Shown: positions 1 to 8,557 of the stretch, piece after piece
Numbering within the stretch: the stretch's first letter is position 1
Layout of the letters: every line of letters begins with the position of its first letter
Assembly: GCF_010731775.1 (NCBI RefSeq)
Contig: NZ_AP022590.1
Location: 1,302,001 to 1,366,000, forward strand
Length of the DNA: 64,000 bases
Direction of reading: 5' to 3'
Origin: Mycobacterium mantenii
GTDB lineage: Bacteria > Actinomycetota > Actinomycetes > Mycobacteriales > Mycobacteriaceae
Notes under the pieces: generated by a model
Seen by the model: only the letters and a program-made list of their open reading frames with translations
Database searches by the model: none
What the model was told of the DNA's origin: nothing
Translations under genes and position numbers: made by a program

Positions 1-229
1 ATCGCTGCACGCCGACCGCGATGGACGCCCGCTGCTGCGGCACCGAGTGGAGTTGGGTGCCGGATCGCTGGCCGACGACGCCATCGGCTCACCACGCGCT
101 GCGATCAACGAATTACGCTATCCGGCAACTTCATTCGAAGACGCCCCGATAGACCCAGGGGCTACCGTGCTGATGTTGGCCGACGGCGGGATGCTCAGTA
201 CATGGCAAGCCGACCGGCTGACCGGCTAG
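1..229 (+). CDS. ureD: Urease accessory protein UreD, C-terminal fragment
   Basis: The reading frame is open from base 2 to a TAG at 227-229 and is cut by the window edge, so only about 75 C-terminal residues are visible. UreD is a scaffold for nickel insertion into urease. No catalytic motif lies in this tail. The assignment rests on position: in M. tuberculosis ureD is followed by a convergent ndh, exactly as here. The stop codon overlaps the ndh stop on the other strand within a shared CTAG. The family call is an inference from synteny. Confidence 0.75.
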   Translation, partial: SLHADRDGRPLLRHRVELGAGSLADDAIGSPRAAINELRYPATSFEDAPIDPGATVLMLADGGMLSTWQADRLTG

Positions 230-1611
230 CTGGCCTTCCGAGCCGCCGGTCGTTTGGTTTCCGCCGCGACCACCGCCAACTGTTCGAGCCTGGTCCGGGC
301 GAAGGCCTGCTGCTCGGTGATGGTGAGCTGGCCGCGCCGGGTGCTCAGGAACGTCACCGTCCAGGACAGCAGCGTGCTGATCTTGGTCTTGAACCCGACC
401 AGGTAGACCAGGTGCAGCACCAGCCACGCGAACCAGGCGAACAGGCCGCTGAACTCGACCGGGCCGATCTTGGCCACCGCGGAAAACCGCGACACCGTCG
501 CCATGGAGCCCTTGTCGAAGTACTGAAACGGCTCGCGTTCGGCCGGGTTGGCGCCGCCGAGTTCGGCCTTGATCGTGCTGGCGACGTACTTGGCGCCCTG
601 AATCGCGCCCTGCGCCACTCCCGGCACGCCTTCGACGGCGGCCAGGTCGCCGATGACGAACACGTTTGGGTGCCCGGGAACGGACAGGTCGGGCAGCACC
701 TTGACTCGGCCGGCCCGGTCCAGTTCGACGGACGACTGGTCGGCGAGGTCGCGGCCCAGCGGGCTGGCCGACACACCGGCCGACCACACCTTGCAGGCCG
801 ATTCGATGCGCCGGATGGTGCCGTCGGAATCCTTGACGGTGATGCCGTTGCGGTCGACATCGGTGACCATCGCACCCAGCTGGATCTCCACGCCCATCTT
901 TTCCAGGCGGGCCGCCGCGCGCCGGCCCAGCTTGTCGCCGAAGGGCGGCAGCACGGCGGGGGCGGCATCGAGCAGGATCACCCGGGCCTTCGTCGAGTCG
1001 ATGTGCCGGAAGGAGCCCTTGAGCGTGTACGTCGCCAATTCGGCTATCTGCCCGGCCATTTCGACGCCGGTCGGGCCGGCGCCGATCACGGTGAACGTCA
1101 GCAACTTAGCCCGCCGTTCCGGATCCCGCGACCGCTCGGCCTGTTCGAAAGCGCTCAAGATCCGGCCACGCACCTCGAGCGCGTCGTCGATCGACTTCAT
1201 GCCCGGTGCGAATTCGGCGAAATGGTCGTTGCCGAAATATGATTGGCCGGCGCCGGCGGCGATGATCAGGCTGTCGTACGGGGTGTCGTAGGTGTGCCCG
1301 AGCAGGTCGGACACCACGAACTTGCCCTCGAGATCGATATGGGTGACGTCACCGAGCAACACCTGAACGTTGCGCTGCCTGCGCAGGACGACACGGGTGG
1401 GTGGTGCGATATCGCCTTCGGACACAATGCCCGTCGCCACCTGATACAGCAACGGCTGGAAGAGGTGATGCGTGGTACGGGCGATCAGTTTGATGTCGAC
1501 GTTGGCGTGCTTGAGTTTCTTTGCCGCGTTGAGTCCGCCGAAACCGGAGCCGATGATGACGACCTGGTGACGGCGCTCCGGTCCAGCTGTGTTACCTGGC
1601 TGGGGGCTCAT
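226..1611 (-). CDS. ndh: Type II NADH dehydrogenase (NDH-2)
   Basis: A 461-residue single-subunit, non-proton-pumping NADH:menaquinone oxidoreductase that feeds electrons to the respiratory chain at the inner face of the membrane. An FAD dinucleotide-binding motif GSGFGG lies at residues 21-26 and the NAD-binding GAGPTG motif near 180. A hydrophobic, Trp/Leu-rich segment near 390-412 fits the C-terminal membrane anchor. The ATG at 1611 (MSPQPGN) is chosen over an upstream in-frame start because it matches the M. tuberculosis Ndh N-terminus and has a CAGGAG ribosome site about 9 nt upstream. The protein matches the mycobacterial enzyme along its length. Confidence 0.97.
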   Translation of the reverse strand: MSPQPGNTAGPERRHQVVIIGSGFGGLNAAKKLKHANVDIKLIARTTHHLFQPLLYQVATGIVSEGDIAPPTRVVLRRQRNVQVLLGDVTHIDLEGKFVVSDLLGHTYDTPYDSLIIAAGAGQSYFGNDHFAEFAPGMKSIDDALEVRGRILSAFEQAERSRDPERRAKLLTFTVIGAGPTGVEMAGQIAELATYTLKGSFRHIDSTKARVILLDAAPAVLPPFGDKLGRRAAARLEKMGVEIQLGAMVTDVDRNGITVKDSDGTIRRIESACKVWSAGVSASPLGRDLADQSSVELDRAGRVKVLPDLSVPGHPNVFVIGDLAAVEGVPGVAQGAIQGAKYVASTIKAELGGANPAEREPFQYFDKGSMATVSRFSAVAKIGPVEFSGLFAWFAWLVLHLVYLVGFKTKISTLLSWTVTFLSTRRGQLTITEQQAFARTRLEQLAVVAAETKRPAARKAS

Positions 1612-1703
1612 GTTTCCGCTGCTCCTGACGGGGGCTTCTGGACGCGCGACTGCAACTAGCCACAACGCTAGTCAGGCGGATACCCGCAAACCTAACTCGC
1701 AAC

Positions 1704-1755
1704 ATGTGTAATCAAACACATCGCCCGTATCACGGCTGGTCGTGCGACGTGATAC
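1704..1755. promoter_or_regulatory. Two palindromes upstream of ndh
   Basis: The 186-nt gap before ndh holds two inverted repeats. ATGTGT-AATCAA-ACACAT at 1704-1721 has the TGTG-N8-CACA core and spacing of a CRP/Rv3676 site, with A/T changes at the two inner positions. The second has 8-bp arms GTATCACG/CGTGATAC at 1727-1734 and 1748-1755 around 13 nt. Either could be an operator for ndh. No binding is shown by sequence alone. Confidence 0.4.
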
Positions 1756-1797
1756 TCGTCATGTTCCGCCGAGCGGCGCGTCGGGTTGTCGAAAGGC

Positions 1798-2715
1798 CTA
1801 CAGTCCCACGAGCGGACGCAGCGCTTCGCCGGCCGCCTCGACGACGCCGGGTGTGTAGAAGGGGAGGTTGATGATCACGCCGTCGATGCCCGCGTCGATG
1901 ACCTTGGCTTTGATCTGATCGGCGACTGAGTCGGCCGTCCCGACCACCATGCGCTGCGTCATCTCGGCGGGAATCTGGTCGAGGTTCGCGTTCTCGTCGA
2001 TCATCACCGTGGTCAGCGTGCTGGTTTCCAGGGTGGCGGGGTCGCGGCCCACCTCCTCGCAGGACCTGCGCACGGCGTCCAACTTGCGCGGCAGCTCGTC
2101 GAAACCCGCGATCACGTTGAGGTGGTCGAAATGCCGCGCGGCGAGCGGGATTGTCTTCTTCTCACCGCTGCCGCCGATCATCAGCGGAATGTGGTCCCGG
2201 AAGCGGGGATTGGCGAACGCCTCATTGGTCTTGTACCACTTGCCCGAGAAGGTGGCCCGCTCGCCCTTGATCATCGGCAGGATGATCTCCAAGGCCTCGT
2301 CTAGCCGGTTGAACCTGTCGGTGAAGGTGCCGAATTCGAAGCCCAACTGGTCGTGCTCGAGCTGGAACCATCCGGTACCGATGCCCAGAATCGCCCGGCC
2401 CTGGCTCACCACATCCAGCGTGGTGATCGTCTTCGCGAGCAGCGTGGGGTTCCGATACGTATTGCCGGTCACCAAGGTGCCCAGCTGCACCCGCTCGGTG
2501 GCGGTGGCCAGCGCCCCCAGGGCGGTATAGGCCTCCAGCATCGGCTGGTCGGGCGAGCCCAACATCGGCAGTTGGTAGAAGTGGTCCATCACCAAAACCG
2601 AGTCGAATCCGGCGGATTCGGCCTCGCGGGCTTGGGCGATGACGGTGGGGAAGAGTTGCTCAACCCCGGTGCCGTAGGAAAAGTTGGGAATCTGCAGACC
2701 GAGTCGAATTGCCAC
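1798..2715 (-). CDS. LLM-class F420-dependent oxidoreductase (Rv1855c homologue)
   Basis: A 305-residue luciferase-like monooxygenase fold protein. It starts with the family-typical strand (IRLGLQIPNFSYG), has the conserved GTGWFQLEH segment near residues 117-125, and the GGSGEKK phosphate-loop region near 180, where F420 or FMN would bind. No substrate can be named. It lies between an SDR upstream and ndh downstream on the same strand, the same order as Rv1856c-Rv1855c-Rv1854c. F420 use is inferred from the mycobacterial subfamily. Confidence 0.85.
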   Translation of the reverse strand: MAIRLGLQIPNFSYGTGVEQLFPTVIAQAREAESAGFDSVLVMDHFYQLPMLGSPDQPMLEAYTALGALATATERVQLGTLVTGNTYRNPTLLAKTITTLDVVSQGRAILGIGTGWFQLEHDQLGFEFGTFTDRFNRLDEALEIILPMIKGERATFSGKWYKTNEAFANPRFRDHIPLMIGGSGEKKTIPLAARHFDHLNVIAGFDELPRKLDAVRRSCEEVGRDPATLETSTLTTVMIDENANLDQIPAEMTQRMVVGTADSVADQIKAKVIDAGIDGVIINLPFYTPGVVEAAGEALRPLVGL

Positions 2716-2779
2716 GAGAGTTAACCGTAGCGATCCGCCCCGCCGGGGAGAAGGGTGCGCGACGCGCGCTCGTTACGCC

Positions 2780-3457
2780 TCAGGCGAAACGAGCCAGCGC
2801 ACCGTGGCTCACGTGCAACGTCTGGCCGGTGATGTGGCGAGCCGCCGAGCTGGTCAGGAACAACGCCAACCGGGCCGCCTCGGTGGCCACCGGCGTCGAG
2901 GTTCGGGACAGTCCGTCGTAGCCGGCCTCGGCGCTGCGTCCACTCGCCACGACGTTGACGGTGATTCCGCGGGTTCCGAAAATGCCTGCCTGGCCCGCGG
3001 TCCAATTCGACAGCGCGGCCTTGATGGCGGCGTCGGCGCTGCCGGCCGGCGGGTTCTCGGGCACCAGGCTGATGATGGAGCCGCCCGAGCGCAGGTGGTC
3101 ACCCATGGCCTGCACGGTCAACACCGCCGAAAGCACCGTCGCGTCAAGGGCATTGCGCCAGGCGTTGGCCGTGTCGGCGATCGAGTAGGTGCGCGGGTCG
3201 CCGGCGTCCCAGACGGGTGCCGGCACGTTGACGATGGTGTCCAGGTGATGCGGGAACAGCGGACGGGCCTCTTCCAGGCTGGCCGGGTCGGTGGTGTCGC
3301 ACACGATCGCCTCGACCTCGAGCTCCTTGGCGGCGATCTCCAGATCGCTCTTGCGTGCGCCCACCAGGGTCACTTTGTGGCCGTCATCGCGGAAGCCCTC
3401 GGCTACCGAGCGCCCAAGCTCCGTGTCTCCGCCGGTAACCAGCACCTCCACTGCCAT
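2780..3457 (-). CDS. SDR-family protein lacking the catalytic tyrosine (Rv1856c homologue)
   Basis: A 225-residue Rossmann-fold protein with an N-terminal VLVTGGDTELG nucleotide motif and an SDR-like C-terminus (ITGQTLHVSHGAL). The YxxxK active-site pair reads DAAIK: the lysine is kept but the tyrosine position holds Asp. It may bind NAD(P) without classical dehydrogenase activity. The ATG at 3457 is preferred over a start 14 codons upstream because GAGGAGGT sits directly before it. It is co-directional with the LLM gene 64 nt downstream. Confidence 0.85.
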   Translation of the reverse strand: MAVEVLVTGGDTELGRSVAEGFRDDGHKVTLVGARKSDLEIAAKELEVEAIVCDTTDPASLEEARPLFPHHLDTIVNVPAPVWDAGDPRTYSIADTANAWRNALDATVLSAVLTVQAMGDHLRSGGSIISLVPENPPAGSADAAIKAALSNWTAGQAGIFGTRGITVNVVASGRSAEAGYDGLSRTSTPVATEAARLALFLTSSAARHITGQTLHVSHGALARFA

Positions 3458-3626
3458 GACCTCCTCGTGTTGACGCGCGTATGGCAACGATTCCCACATA
3501 TGTTACTGGACAGTAGCTAGTCGGCGAAACTTTCCCAGGGGCGACGCGCGGATCATTTGCGTAACTATTCGGCCGCCACTTTCTTGCGGCGATTTGGCGG
3601 CCGCGCGAACCGCATCATCGGCGGGC

Positions 3627-3632
3627 TAGGGT
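3627..3632 (+). promoter_or_regulatory. -10 hexamer of modA, leaderless pattern
   Basis: TAGGGT lies 6 nt before the modA ATG at 3639, so transcription would begin at or next to the start codon. No ribosome-binding site is visible, which fits leaderless translation. Confidence 0.5.
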
Positions 3633-3638
3633 GCATCC

Positions 3639-4415
3639 ATGCGTCGGATCGGGATCCTGGCCGCTGCGGTTTCTCTGGTGCTGATGGCGGGCCTGATCGG
3701 GTGCAGCTCGAAGTCACCGTCCTCGCAGGCGTCGGCGGCGTCCGGCAAGGTCATCGTCTTCGCCGCGGCGTCGCTCAAGCCGTCATTCACGCAGATCGGC
3801 CAGCAGTTCAAGACCCAGAATCCGGGTTTCGGCGTCGAATTTGAATTTGCCGGCTCGTCCGACCTGGCGACCCAGTTGACGCAGGGCGCGACGGCCGACG
3901 TCTTCGCCTCGGCCGACACAGCCCAGATGGACACGGTGAGCAAGGCCGGCTTGCTCAATGGCAACCCGACGAATTTCGCCTCGAACACGTTGGTCATCGT
4001 CACCGCGCCGGGAAACCCCAAGAAGATCGGATCCTTCGCCGACCTGGCCAGGCCCGGCCTCAACGTGGTGACCTGCCAGCAGCCGGTGCCGTGCGGGGCG
4101 GCCACCGGACGCGTCGAAGACGGCACCGGCGTGCGACTGAACCCGGTGAGTGAGGAACAGAGCGTGACGGATGTCCTCAACAAGGTTACGACCGGGCAGG
4201 CGGACGCCGGGCTGGTGTACGTCACCGACGCCCACAGCGCGGGAAACAAGGTGACGACCGTGAACTTCCCGGAGGCCGCCAACGCGGTGAACGTCTATCC
4301 GATCGGCGTGCTGAAGAAGGCCCCGCTCGCCGCGCAGGCGCAGAAGTTTGTCGACCTGGTGACCTCACCGGCCGGGCAGCAAATTCTGGCCCAGGCCGGC
4401 TTCGCGAAACCTTGA
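3639..4415 (+). CDS. modA: Molybdate ABC transporter substrate-binding lipoprotein ModA
   Basis: A 258-residue periplasmic-type binding protein that captures molybdate (or tungstate) for the ModBC permease. A signal peptide ends in lipobox L19-I-G-C22, so the mature protein should be lipid-anchored outside the membrane. The family segment VIVFAAASLKPSF near residues 38-50 and FEFAGSSDLATQL near 68-80 contribute oxyanion-binding Ser residues. The gene is separated from modB by 886 nt holding an antisense pseudogene, whereas in M. tuberculosis modA and modB are adjacent. Confidence 0.95.
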   Translation: MRRIGILAAAVSLVLMAGLIGCSSKSPSSQASAASGKVIVFAAASLKPSFTQIGQQFKTQNPGFGVEFEFAGSSDLATQLTQGATADVFASADTAQMDTVSKAGLLNGNPTNFASNTLVIVTAPGNPKKIGSFADLARPGLNVVTCQQPVPCGAATGRVEDGTGVRLNPVSEEQSVTDVLNKVTTGQADAGLVYVTDAHSAGNKVTTVNFPEAANAVNVYPIGVLKKAPLAAQAQKFVDLVTSPAGQQILAQAGFAKP

Positions 4416-4442
4416 CCGTCGGGCAGTTGACGCCGCATCACC

Positions 4443-4478
4443 GCTGAGCCGCCACCAGCTCCTGCGGTGGCACTCAGC
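4443..4478. terminator. Hairpin between modA and the antisense cyclase relic
   Basis: GCTGAG-CC-GCCACC pairs with GGTGGC-A-CTCAGC across a 9-nt loop, with a small internal asymmetry. It lies 27 nt after the modA stop and covers the stop of the opposing pseudogene, so it could end transcription from both sides. There is no U-tract, which is common in mycobacteria. Confidence 0.5.
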
Positions 4479-5201
4479 CTTGGCGTTCGAGTTCTGTTCG
4501 GGCCCGGTCGATTTGGTCGTATGCGTACATCACCAGCTCGGCGATGGTCATCGTCTCAGCCTTGCGGGCGAGCGATCCACAGGTTTGGTCGCCGAGAACC
4601 TCGCGGAGGTGGGTAATGGCTGCGCCGAGCTCGGGCAAGGTCGTTGGGGCCATGGGATTGACCGCAGCGAAACCGGCGATGGTGGCCGCTGGTTCGTAGC
4701 GTCCGAGGCTCTCCAGAACAACGGCCAGGATGGCCAGCGGGTTATGCAACATGCCGACGTTGCCCGTCTCGTGGTTGTTCCGGATGGCGACGGCGAGGGA
4801 ATCCAACGTCGCGATCGGGTCCCCGTGCTCGGCTTCAAGTACGCACAGCCAGTACGAGAATTGTGTCTCATAGAAACGGTTGCCGCTGTCCTGCGCGATG
4901 GGCACCACGCGGCGCAAGGCATCCAGCGCGCTGTCTGGATTTGTGTCACGGAAGGCGTACCCCCACGCGAAAAGTGCGTACGCAAGCACCCACGGATTGC
5001 CGATCGCTTCGGCGGCATCGATGAGGCCGTTGGCCGTCACCATCGCCTCGTCGGTTGAACCGCAGACCTCGACCGCCTCGCGCAACGCGTCGTCGTGAGC
5101 GGCGAGGGCGACCCGATCCCGTCCGCGTCGACCTCCCACCGACGCGTCGAACCCTCAACGTCGGTGAACAGGAACGTCACGACACCCGAAGGCGCTGACA
5201 C
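4474..5201 (-). pseudogene. Relic of a class III adenylyl cyclase/ATPase/TPR regulator
   Basis: From a GTG at 5199-5201 the minus strand reads the start of a class III nucleotide cyclase (VTFLFTDVEGSTRRWEVDADG). The frame then breaks near 5118 and resumes in another frame with VALAAHDDALREAVEV, the normal next segment; one missing base would explain it. Right after, the sequence jumps to a 190-residue helical TPR-like C-terminus (CGSTDEAM... to the stop at 4474) of the kind that ends the large mycobacterial cyclase/LuxR regulators. The cyclase core and ATPase are gone. The 221-residue open frame could still be translated from a GTG at 5139. It lies inside the mod locus, antisense to it. Confidence 0.75.
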
Positions 5202-5289
5202 CCCTGCAGAATCTCACAACAAACGCGCCCCGAACCCGCACATCGGCGGAAACCACCGCGTGCTAGCCGATTGGCCACCGGCGCAGCGC

Positions 5290-5295
5290 TAGGTT
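5290..5295 (+). promoter_or_regulatory. -10 hexamer of modB, leaderless pattern
   Basis: TAGGTT ends 6 nt before the modB ATG at 5302. It gives modBC a possible promoter of its own, which would be needed because modA is now distant. Confidence 0.5.
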
Positions 5296-5301
5296 GAGGC
5301 G

Positions 5302-6135
5302 ATGTCTATCGCCCGACCGTGGTTAGGGGGTGTACGTATCGGCGAGCGTCGCACGGATCTGCCCCGCTGGGTGTATCTCCCCGCGGCGGTGGGAGCCGTC
5401 TTCGTGGTGCTGCCGCTGCTGGCCATTGCGGTCAAGGTCGACTGGCCGCATTTCTGGTCGCTGATCACCAGCTCGTCGTCGAGGACGGCGTTGTTTCTGA
5501 GCCTCAAGACCGCCGCCGCCAGCACGGTGCTGTGCGTGGCGCTGGGGGTGCCGATGGCGCTGGTGCTCGCGCGCAGCACGGCGCACGTGATCCGGTTGCT
5601 CCGGCCCCTGATCCTGCTGCCCCTGGTGCTGCCGCCGGTGGTGGGCGGCATCGCGCTGCTGTACGCGTTCGGCCGGCTCGGGTTGCTCGGCCGGTACCTG
5701 GAAGCCGCCGGCGTCAGCATCGCGTTCAGCACCACCGCCGTGGTGCTGGCACAGACTTTCGTCTCGTTGCCGTTCCTGGTGATTGCGCTCGAGGGCGCCG
5801 CACGTTCCGCGGGGGCCGATTTCGAGGTGGTCGCCTCGACGCTGGGGGCGCGCCCCAGCGTCGTCTGGTGGCGCGTCACCCTGCCGCTGCTGCTGCCGGG
5901 CGTGGTGTCGGGCGCGGTGCTGGCCTTCGCCCGCTCGCTGGGTGAGTTCGGCGCGACGCTGACGTTCGCCGGATCCCGGCAGGGGGTGACCCGCACGCTG
6001 CCGCTGGAGATCTACCTGCAACGGGTGACCGACGCCAATGCCGCTGTGGCGCTGTCGATCCTGCTGGTGGTGGTGGCGGCCCTGGTGGTGCTGGGACTGG
6101 GTACCCGCCGCCTGACCGGGGCCGACACCAGGTAA
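5302..6135 (+). CDS. modB: Molybdate ABC transporter permease ModB
   Basis: A 277-residue inner-membrane permease with about six hydrophobic segments that forms the molybdate channel. The cytoplasmic coupling (EAA-type) loop is visible near residues 174-197 ([14 protein letters not shown] followed by [10 protein letters not shown]). The protein aligns with M. tuberculosis ModB from [10 protein letters not shown] onward; about 14 extra N-terminal residues come from this start. modC begins 2 nt after the stop, so the two are surely co-transcribed and probably translationally coupled. Confidence 0.95.
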   Translation: MSIARPWLGGVRIGERRTDLPRWVYLPAAVGAVFVVLPLLAIAVKVDWPHFWSLITSSSSRTALFLSLKTAAASTVLCVALGVPMALVLARSTAHVIRLLRPLILLPLVLPPVVGGIALLYAFGRLGLLGRYLEAAGVSIAFSTTAVVLAQTFVSLPFLVIALEGAARSAGADFEVVASTLGARPSVVWWRVTLPLLLPGVVSGAVLAFARSLGEFGATLTFAGSRQGVTRTLPLEIYLQRVTDANAAVALSILLVVVAALVVLGLGTRRLTGADTR

Positions 6136-6137
6136 CC

Positions 6138-7241
6138 ATGAGTGAATTGCAGCTGCGCGCGGTCGTCGCGGACCGCAACGTGGACGTGGAGTTCACCGTG
6201 TCCGCGGGTGAGGTGCTCGCGGTGCTCGGGCCCAACGGCGCCGGCAAATCGACCGTCCTGCATGTCATCGCGGGGCTACTCCGTCCCGACCGCGGGGTGG
6301 TGCGGCTGGGGGACCGGGCCTTGACGGACACCGCGGCCGGTATCAACGTGGCGACACACGACCGTAGGGTCGGGCTACTGATGCAAGACGCGCTGCTGTT
6401 CCCGCACATGAGCGTTGCCGCGAATGTGGCGTTCGGACCGCAAAGTCGGCGCACGCGGTTGCGTTCGGGTCGCGCCAGCCGCACAGCGACGGCGCTGCGC
6501 TGGCTGCGCGAGGTGGATGCCGAGGGCTTTGCCGACCGGAAACCGCGACAGCTGTCCGGCGGCCAAGCACAGCGCGTCGCGATCGCCCGGGCGCTGGCGG
6601 CCGAACCCGACGTGCTGCTGCTCGACGAACCGCTGGCCGGCCTCGACGTCGCCGCGGCCGCCGCGATCCGGGCGGTGCTGCGCACGGTCATCACCCGCAT
6701 CGGCTGCGCGGCGGTGATGGTCACCCACGACCTGCTGGACGTGTTCACCCTGGCCGACCGCGTCCTGGTGCTCGAGTCCGGCCAGATCGCCGAAATCGGC
6801 CCGGTGCCCGAGGTTCTCACCGCCCCACGCAGTCATTTCGCGGCCCGCATCGCGGGCATCAACCTGGTGAACGGCACCGTCGATCGCGACGGCTCGCTGC
6901 ACGCTGACTCCGGTGACCGCTGGTATGCGGCCCCACCGCAGAGCGGCGAATCGTTTTCGCCCGACCAACGTGTGATCGCGGTGTTCCCGCCGACGGCGGT
7001 GGCCGTGTATCGCGAGCGGCCGCACGGCAGCCCCCGCAACACCGTCGAGGTCACCGTGGCCGAGATCGACGTCCACGGGCGGGCTGTATTGGTGCGCGGC
7101 GAGCAGCAACCCGACGGTGCCCCGGGCCTCGCCGCAGAGATCACCGTCGACGCCGCTTCGGAGCTGCAATTGGTGCCCGGCGATCGAGTGTGGTTCTCCA
7201 TCAAGGCCCACGAGGTGACACTGCATCGAGCCGCGCGCTGA
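6138..7241 (+). CDS. modC: Molybdate ABC transporter ATPase ModC
   Basis: A 367-residue ATPase that drives molybdate import. Walker A GPNGAGKS at 31-38, signature LSGGQ near 138, Walker B LLLDEP with a D-loop GLD near 158-168, and the switch His in VTHDL near 197 are all present. After about residue 225 comes a C-terminal region with a MOP-like (molybdate-binding) fold near 290-360, which senses molybdate in this family. It is tightly coupled to modB. Length fits ModC. Confidence 0.95.
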   Translation: MSELQLRAVVADRNVDVEFTVSAGEVLAVLGPNGAGKSTVLHVIAGLLRPDRGVVRLGDRALTDTAAGINVATHDRRVGLLMQDALLFPHMSVAANVAFGPQSRRTRLRSGRASRTATALRWLREVDAEGFADRKPRQLSGGQAQRVAIARALAAEPDVLLLDEPLAGLDVAAAAAIRAVLRTVITRIGCAAVMVTHDLLDVFTLADRVLVLESGQIAEIGPVPEVLTAPRSHFAARIAGINLVNGTVDRDGSLHADSGDRWYAAPPQSGESFSPDQRVIAVFPPTAVAVYRERPHGSPRNTVEVTVAEIDVHGRAVLVRGEQQPDGAPGLAAEITVDAASELQLVPGDRVWFSIKAHEVTLHRAAR

Positions 7242-7331
7242 GCCGCTCGGCGGCGAGCGCGGGGCTCGAGAAGATTGCGCATTGGCAACATCGGTAAATC
7301 CGCGCTGCACTAGTCCGCACTACACCCTTGC

Positions 7332-7355
7332 GTCACAGCGGTAACACGGTAGGTT
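7332..7355 (+). promoter_or_regulatory. apa promoter with MtrA-like direct repeat
   Basis: TAGGTT at 7350-7355 lies 7 nt before the apa ATG, the leaderless pattern. Just upstream, GTCACAGCG (7332-7340) and GTAACACGG (7341-7349) form a 9-nt direct repeat resembling the GTCACAGCG motif reported for the response regulator MtrA. The repeat occupies the -35 region. MtrA control is an inference. Confidence 0.45.
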
Positions 7356-7362
7356 CGTCGCC

Positions 7363-8409
7363 ATGGAGCAGGTGGATCCGACCTCGACCCGTCGTAAAGG
7401 GCTGTGGACGACGCTGGCGATCACCACGGTGACCGGTGCCAGCGCAGTCGCCATTGCGTTGCCGGCAACTTCCAGCGCCGATCCCGAGGTGCCGACCCCG
7501 GTCCCGCCGAGCACGGCCGCGGCCCCGCCCGGCGCGCCGGCGACCAACGCGCCGCCGGCCGCGCCGGCGCCGAATGCGCAACCGGCGCCGGGTGATCCCA
7601 ACGCGGCGCCACCGCCGCCTCCGGCCAACCCCAACGCCGCACCGCCGCCTCCGGTCGACCCGAACGCGCCGCCGCCACCGGCGGCTGACCCGAACGCCGG
7701 GCGGATCACCAACGCGGTCGGGGGATTCAGTTACGTCCTGCCCGGCGGCTGGGTGGAGTCCGACGCCTCGCACCTCGACTACGGCTCGGCGCTGCTGAGC
7801 AAGGTCACCGGCCCGCCGCCGATGCCCGACCAGCCACCCGCGGTGGCCAACGACACCCGCATCGTGATGGGCCGCCTGGACCAGAAGCTTTACGCCAGTG
7901 CGGAAGCCAACAATGCCAAGGCCGCGGTACGACTGGGGTCGGACATGGGCGAGTTCTTCATGCCCTATCCCGGCACCCGCATCAACCAGGACAGCACGCC
8001 CCTCAACGGCAGCAACGGGAGCACCGGCAGCGCGTCGTATTACGAGGTCAAGTTCAGCGATGCGTCCAAGCCGAACGGCCAGATCTGGACGGGCGTCATC
8101 GGTGCGGCCAACGGCGGGACCGCCCAGCGCTGGTTCGTGGTGTGGCTCGGAACTTCCAACGACCCGGTGGACCGGGTCGCGGCCAAGGCGCTGACCGAGT
8201 CGATCCAGGCGTGGACACCGCCGGCCGCTCCGCCATCGGCTCCGGGGGCGCCGGCCGCTCCCGCAGCCCCGGCGGCGCCGGGCGCTCCCGCACCGGCTCC
8301 CGCGGCTCCCGCCCCGCCGGGCGCGCCGGCGCCGGTTCCGGGTGGTGCGCCGGCCTCCGAGGTCAGTCCGACGCCGACACCCACACCGCAGCAGACGTTC
8401 TCGGCCTGA
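7363..8409 (+). CDS. apa: Alanine/proline-rich secreted protein Apa (ModD, 45/47-kDa antigen)
   Basis: A 348-residue secreted mycobacterial antigen and fibronectin-attachment protein, O-mannosylated in M. tuberculosis. A signal peptide (residues 1-39, cleavage after SSA) is followed by a Pro/Ala-rich region with repeated PNA(A/P)PPPP-type units to about residue 118. A folded domain follows ([15 protein letters not shown]... to about 285), then a second Ala/Pro-rich tail from about 286. The Pro-rich stretches offer Thr acceptor sites for mannosylation. It keeps its M. tuberculosis position after modC, but 121 nt and its own promoter separate them. Confidence 0.95.
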   Translation: MEQVDPTSTRRKGLWTTLAITTVTGASAVAIALPATSSADPEVPTPVPPSTAAAPPGAPATNAPPAAPAPNAQPAPGDPNAAPPPPPANPNAAPPPPVDPNAPPPPAADPNAGRITNAVGGFSYVLPGGWVESDASHLDYGSALLSKVTGPPPMPDQPPAVANDTRIVMGRLDQKLYASAEANNAKAAVRLGSDMGEFFMPYPGTRINQDSTPLNGSNGSTGSASYYEVKFSDASKPNGQIWTGVIGAANGGTAQRWFVVWLGTSNDPVDRVAAKALTESIQAWTPPAAPPSAPGAPAAPAAPAAPGAPAPAPAAPAPPGAPAPVPGGAPASEVSPTPTPTPQQTFSA

Positions 8410-8483
8410 CCGCGCCGCCCGATCGGCACGGTCGCGGCTGAAACCGACTGGTCAACCGTCTCCAATTCGGCACTCATTTCGTG

Positions 8484-8529
8484 ACCCAAACTGGGTATAC
8501 CGAAAGGACGGCCCAGCAAATAGCTGGGC
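8484..8529 (+). promoter_or_regulatory. Promoter and 5' hairpin of the Rv1861-like gene
   Basis: TATACC at 8496-8501 is a good -10. Just upstream a small palindrome, ACCCA-AAC-TGGGT, overlaps it at 8484-8496. A perfect 7-bp hairpin (GCCCAGC, loop AAATA, GCTGGGC) covers 8511-8529, so it would sit at the extreme 5' end of the mRNA. The ribosome site AAGGAG follows at 8545-8550. Confidence 0.45.
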
Positions 8530-8557
8530 TTTGCCAGCGATTGCAAGGAGACTCTTC

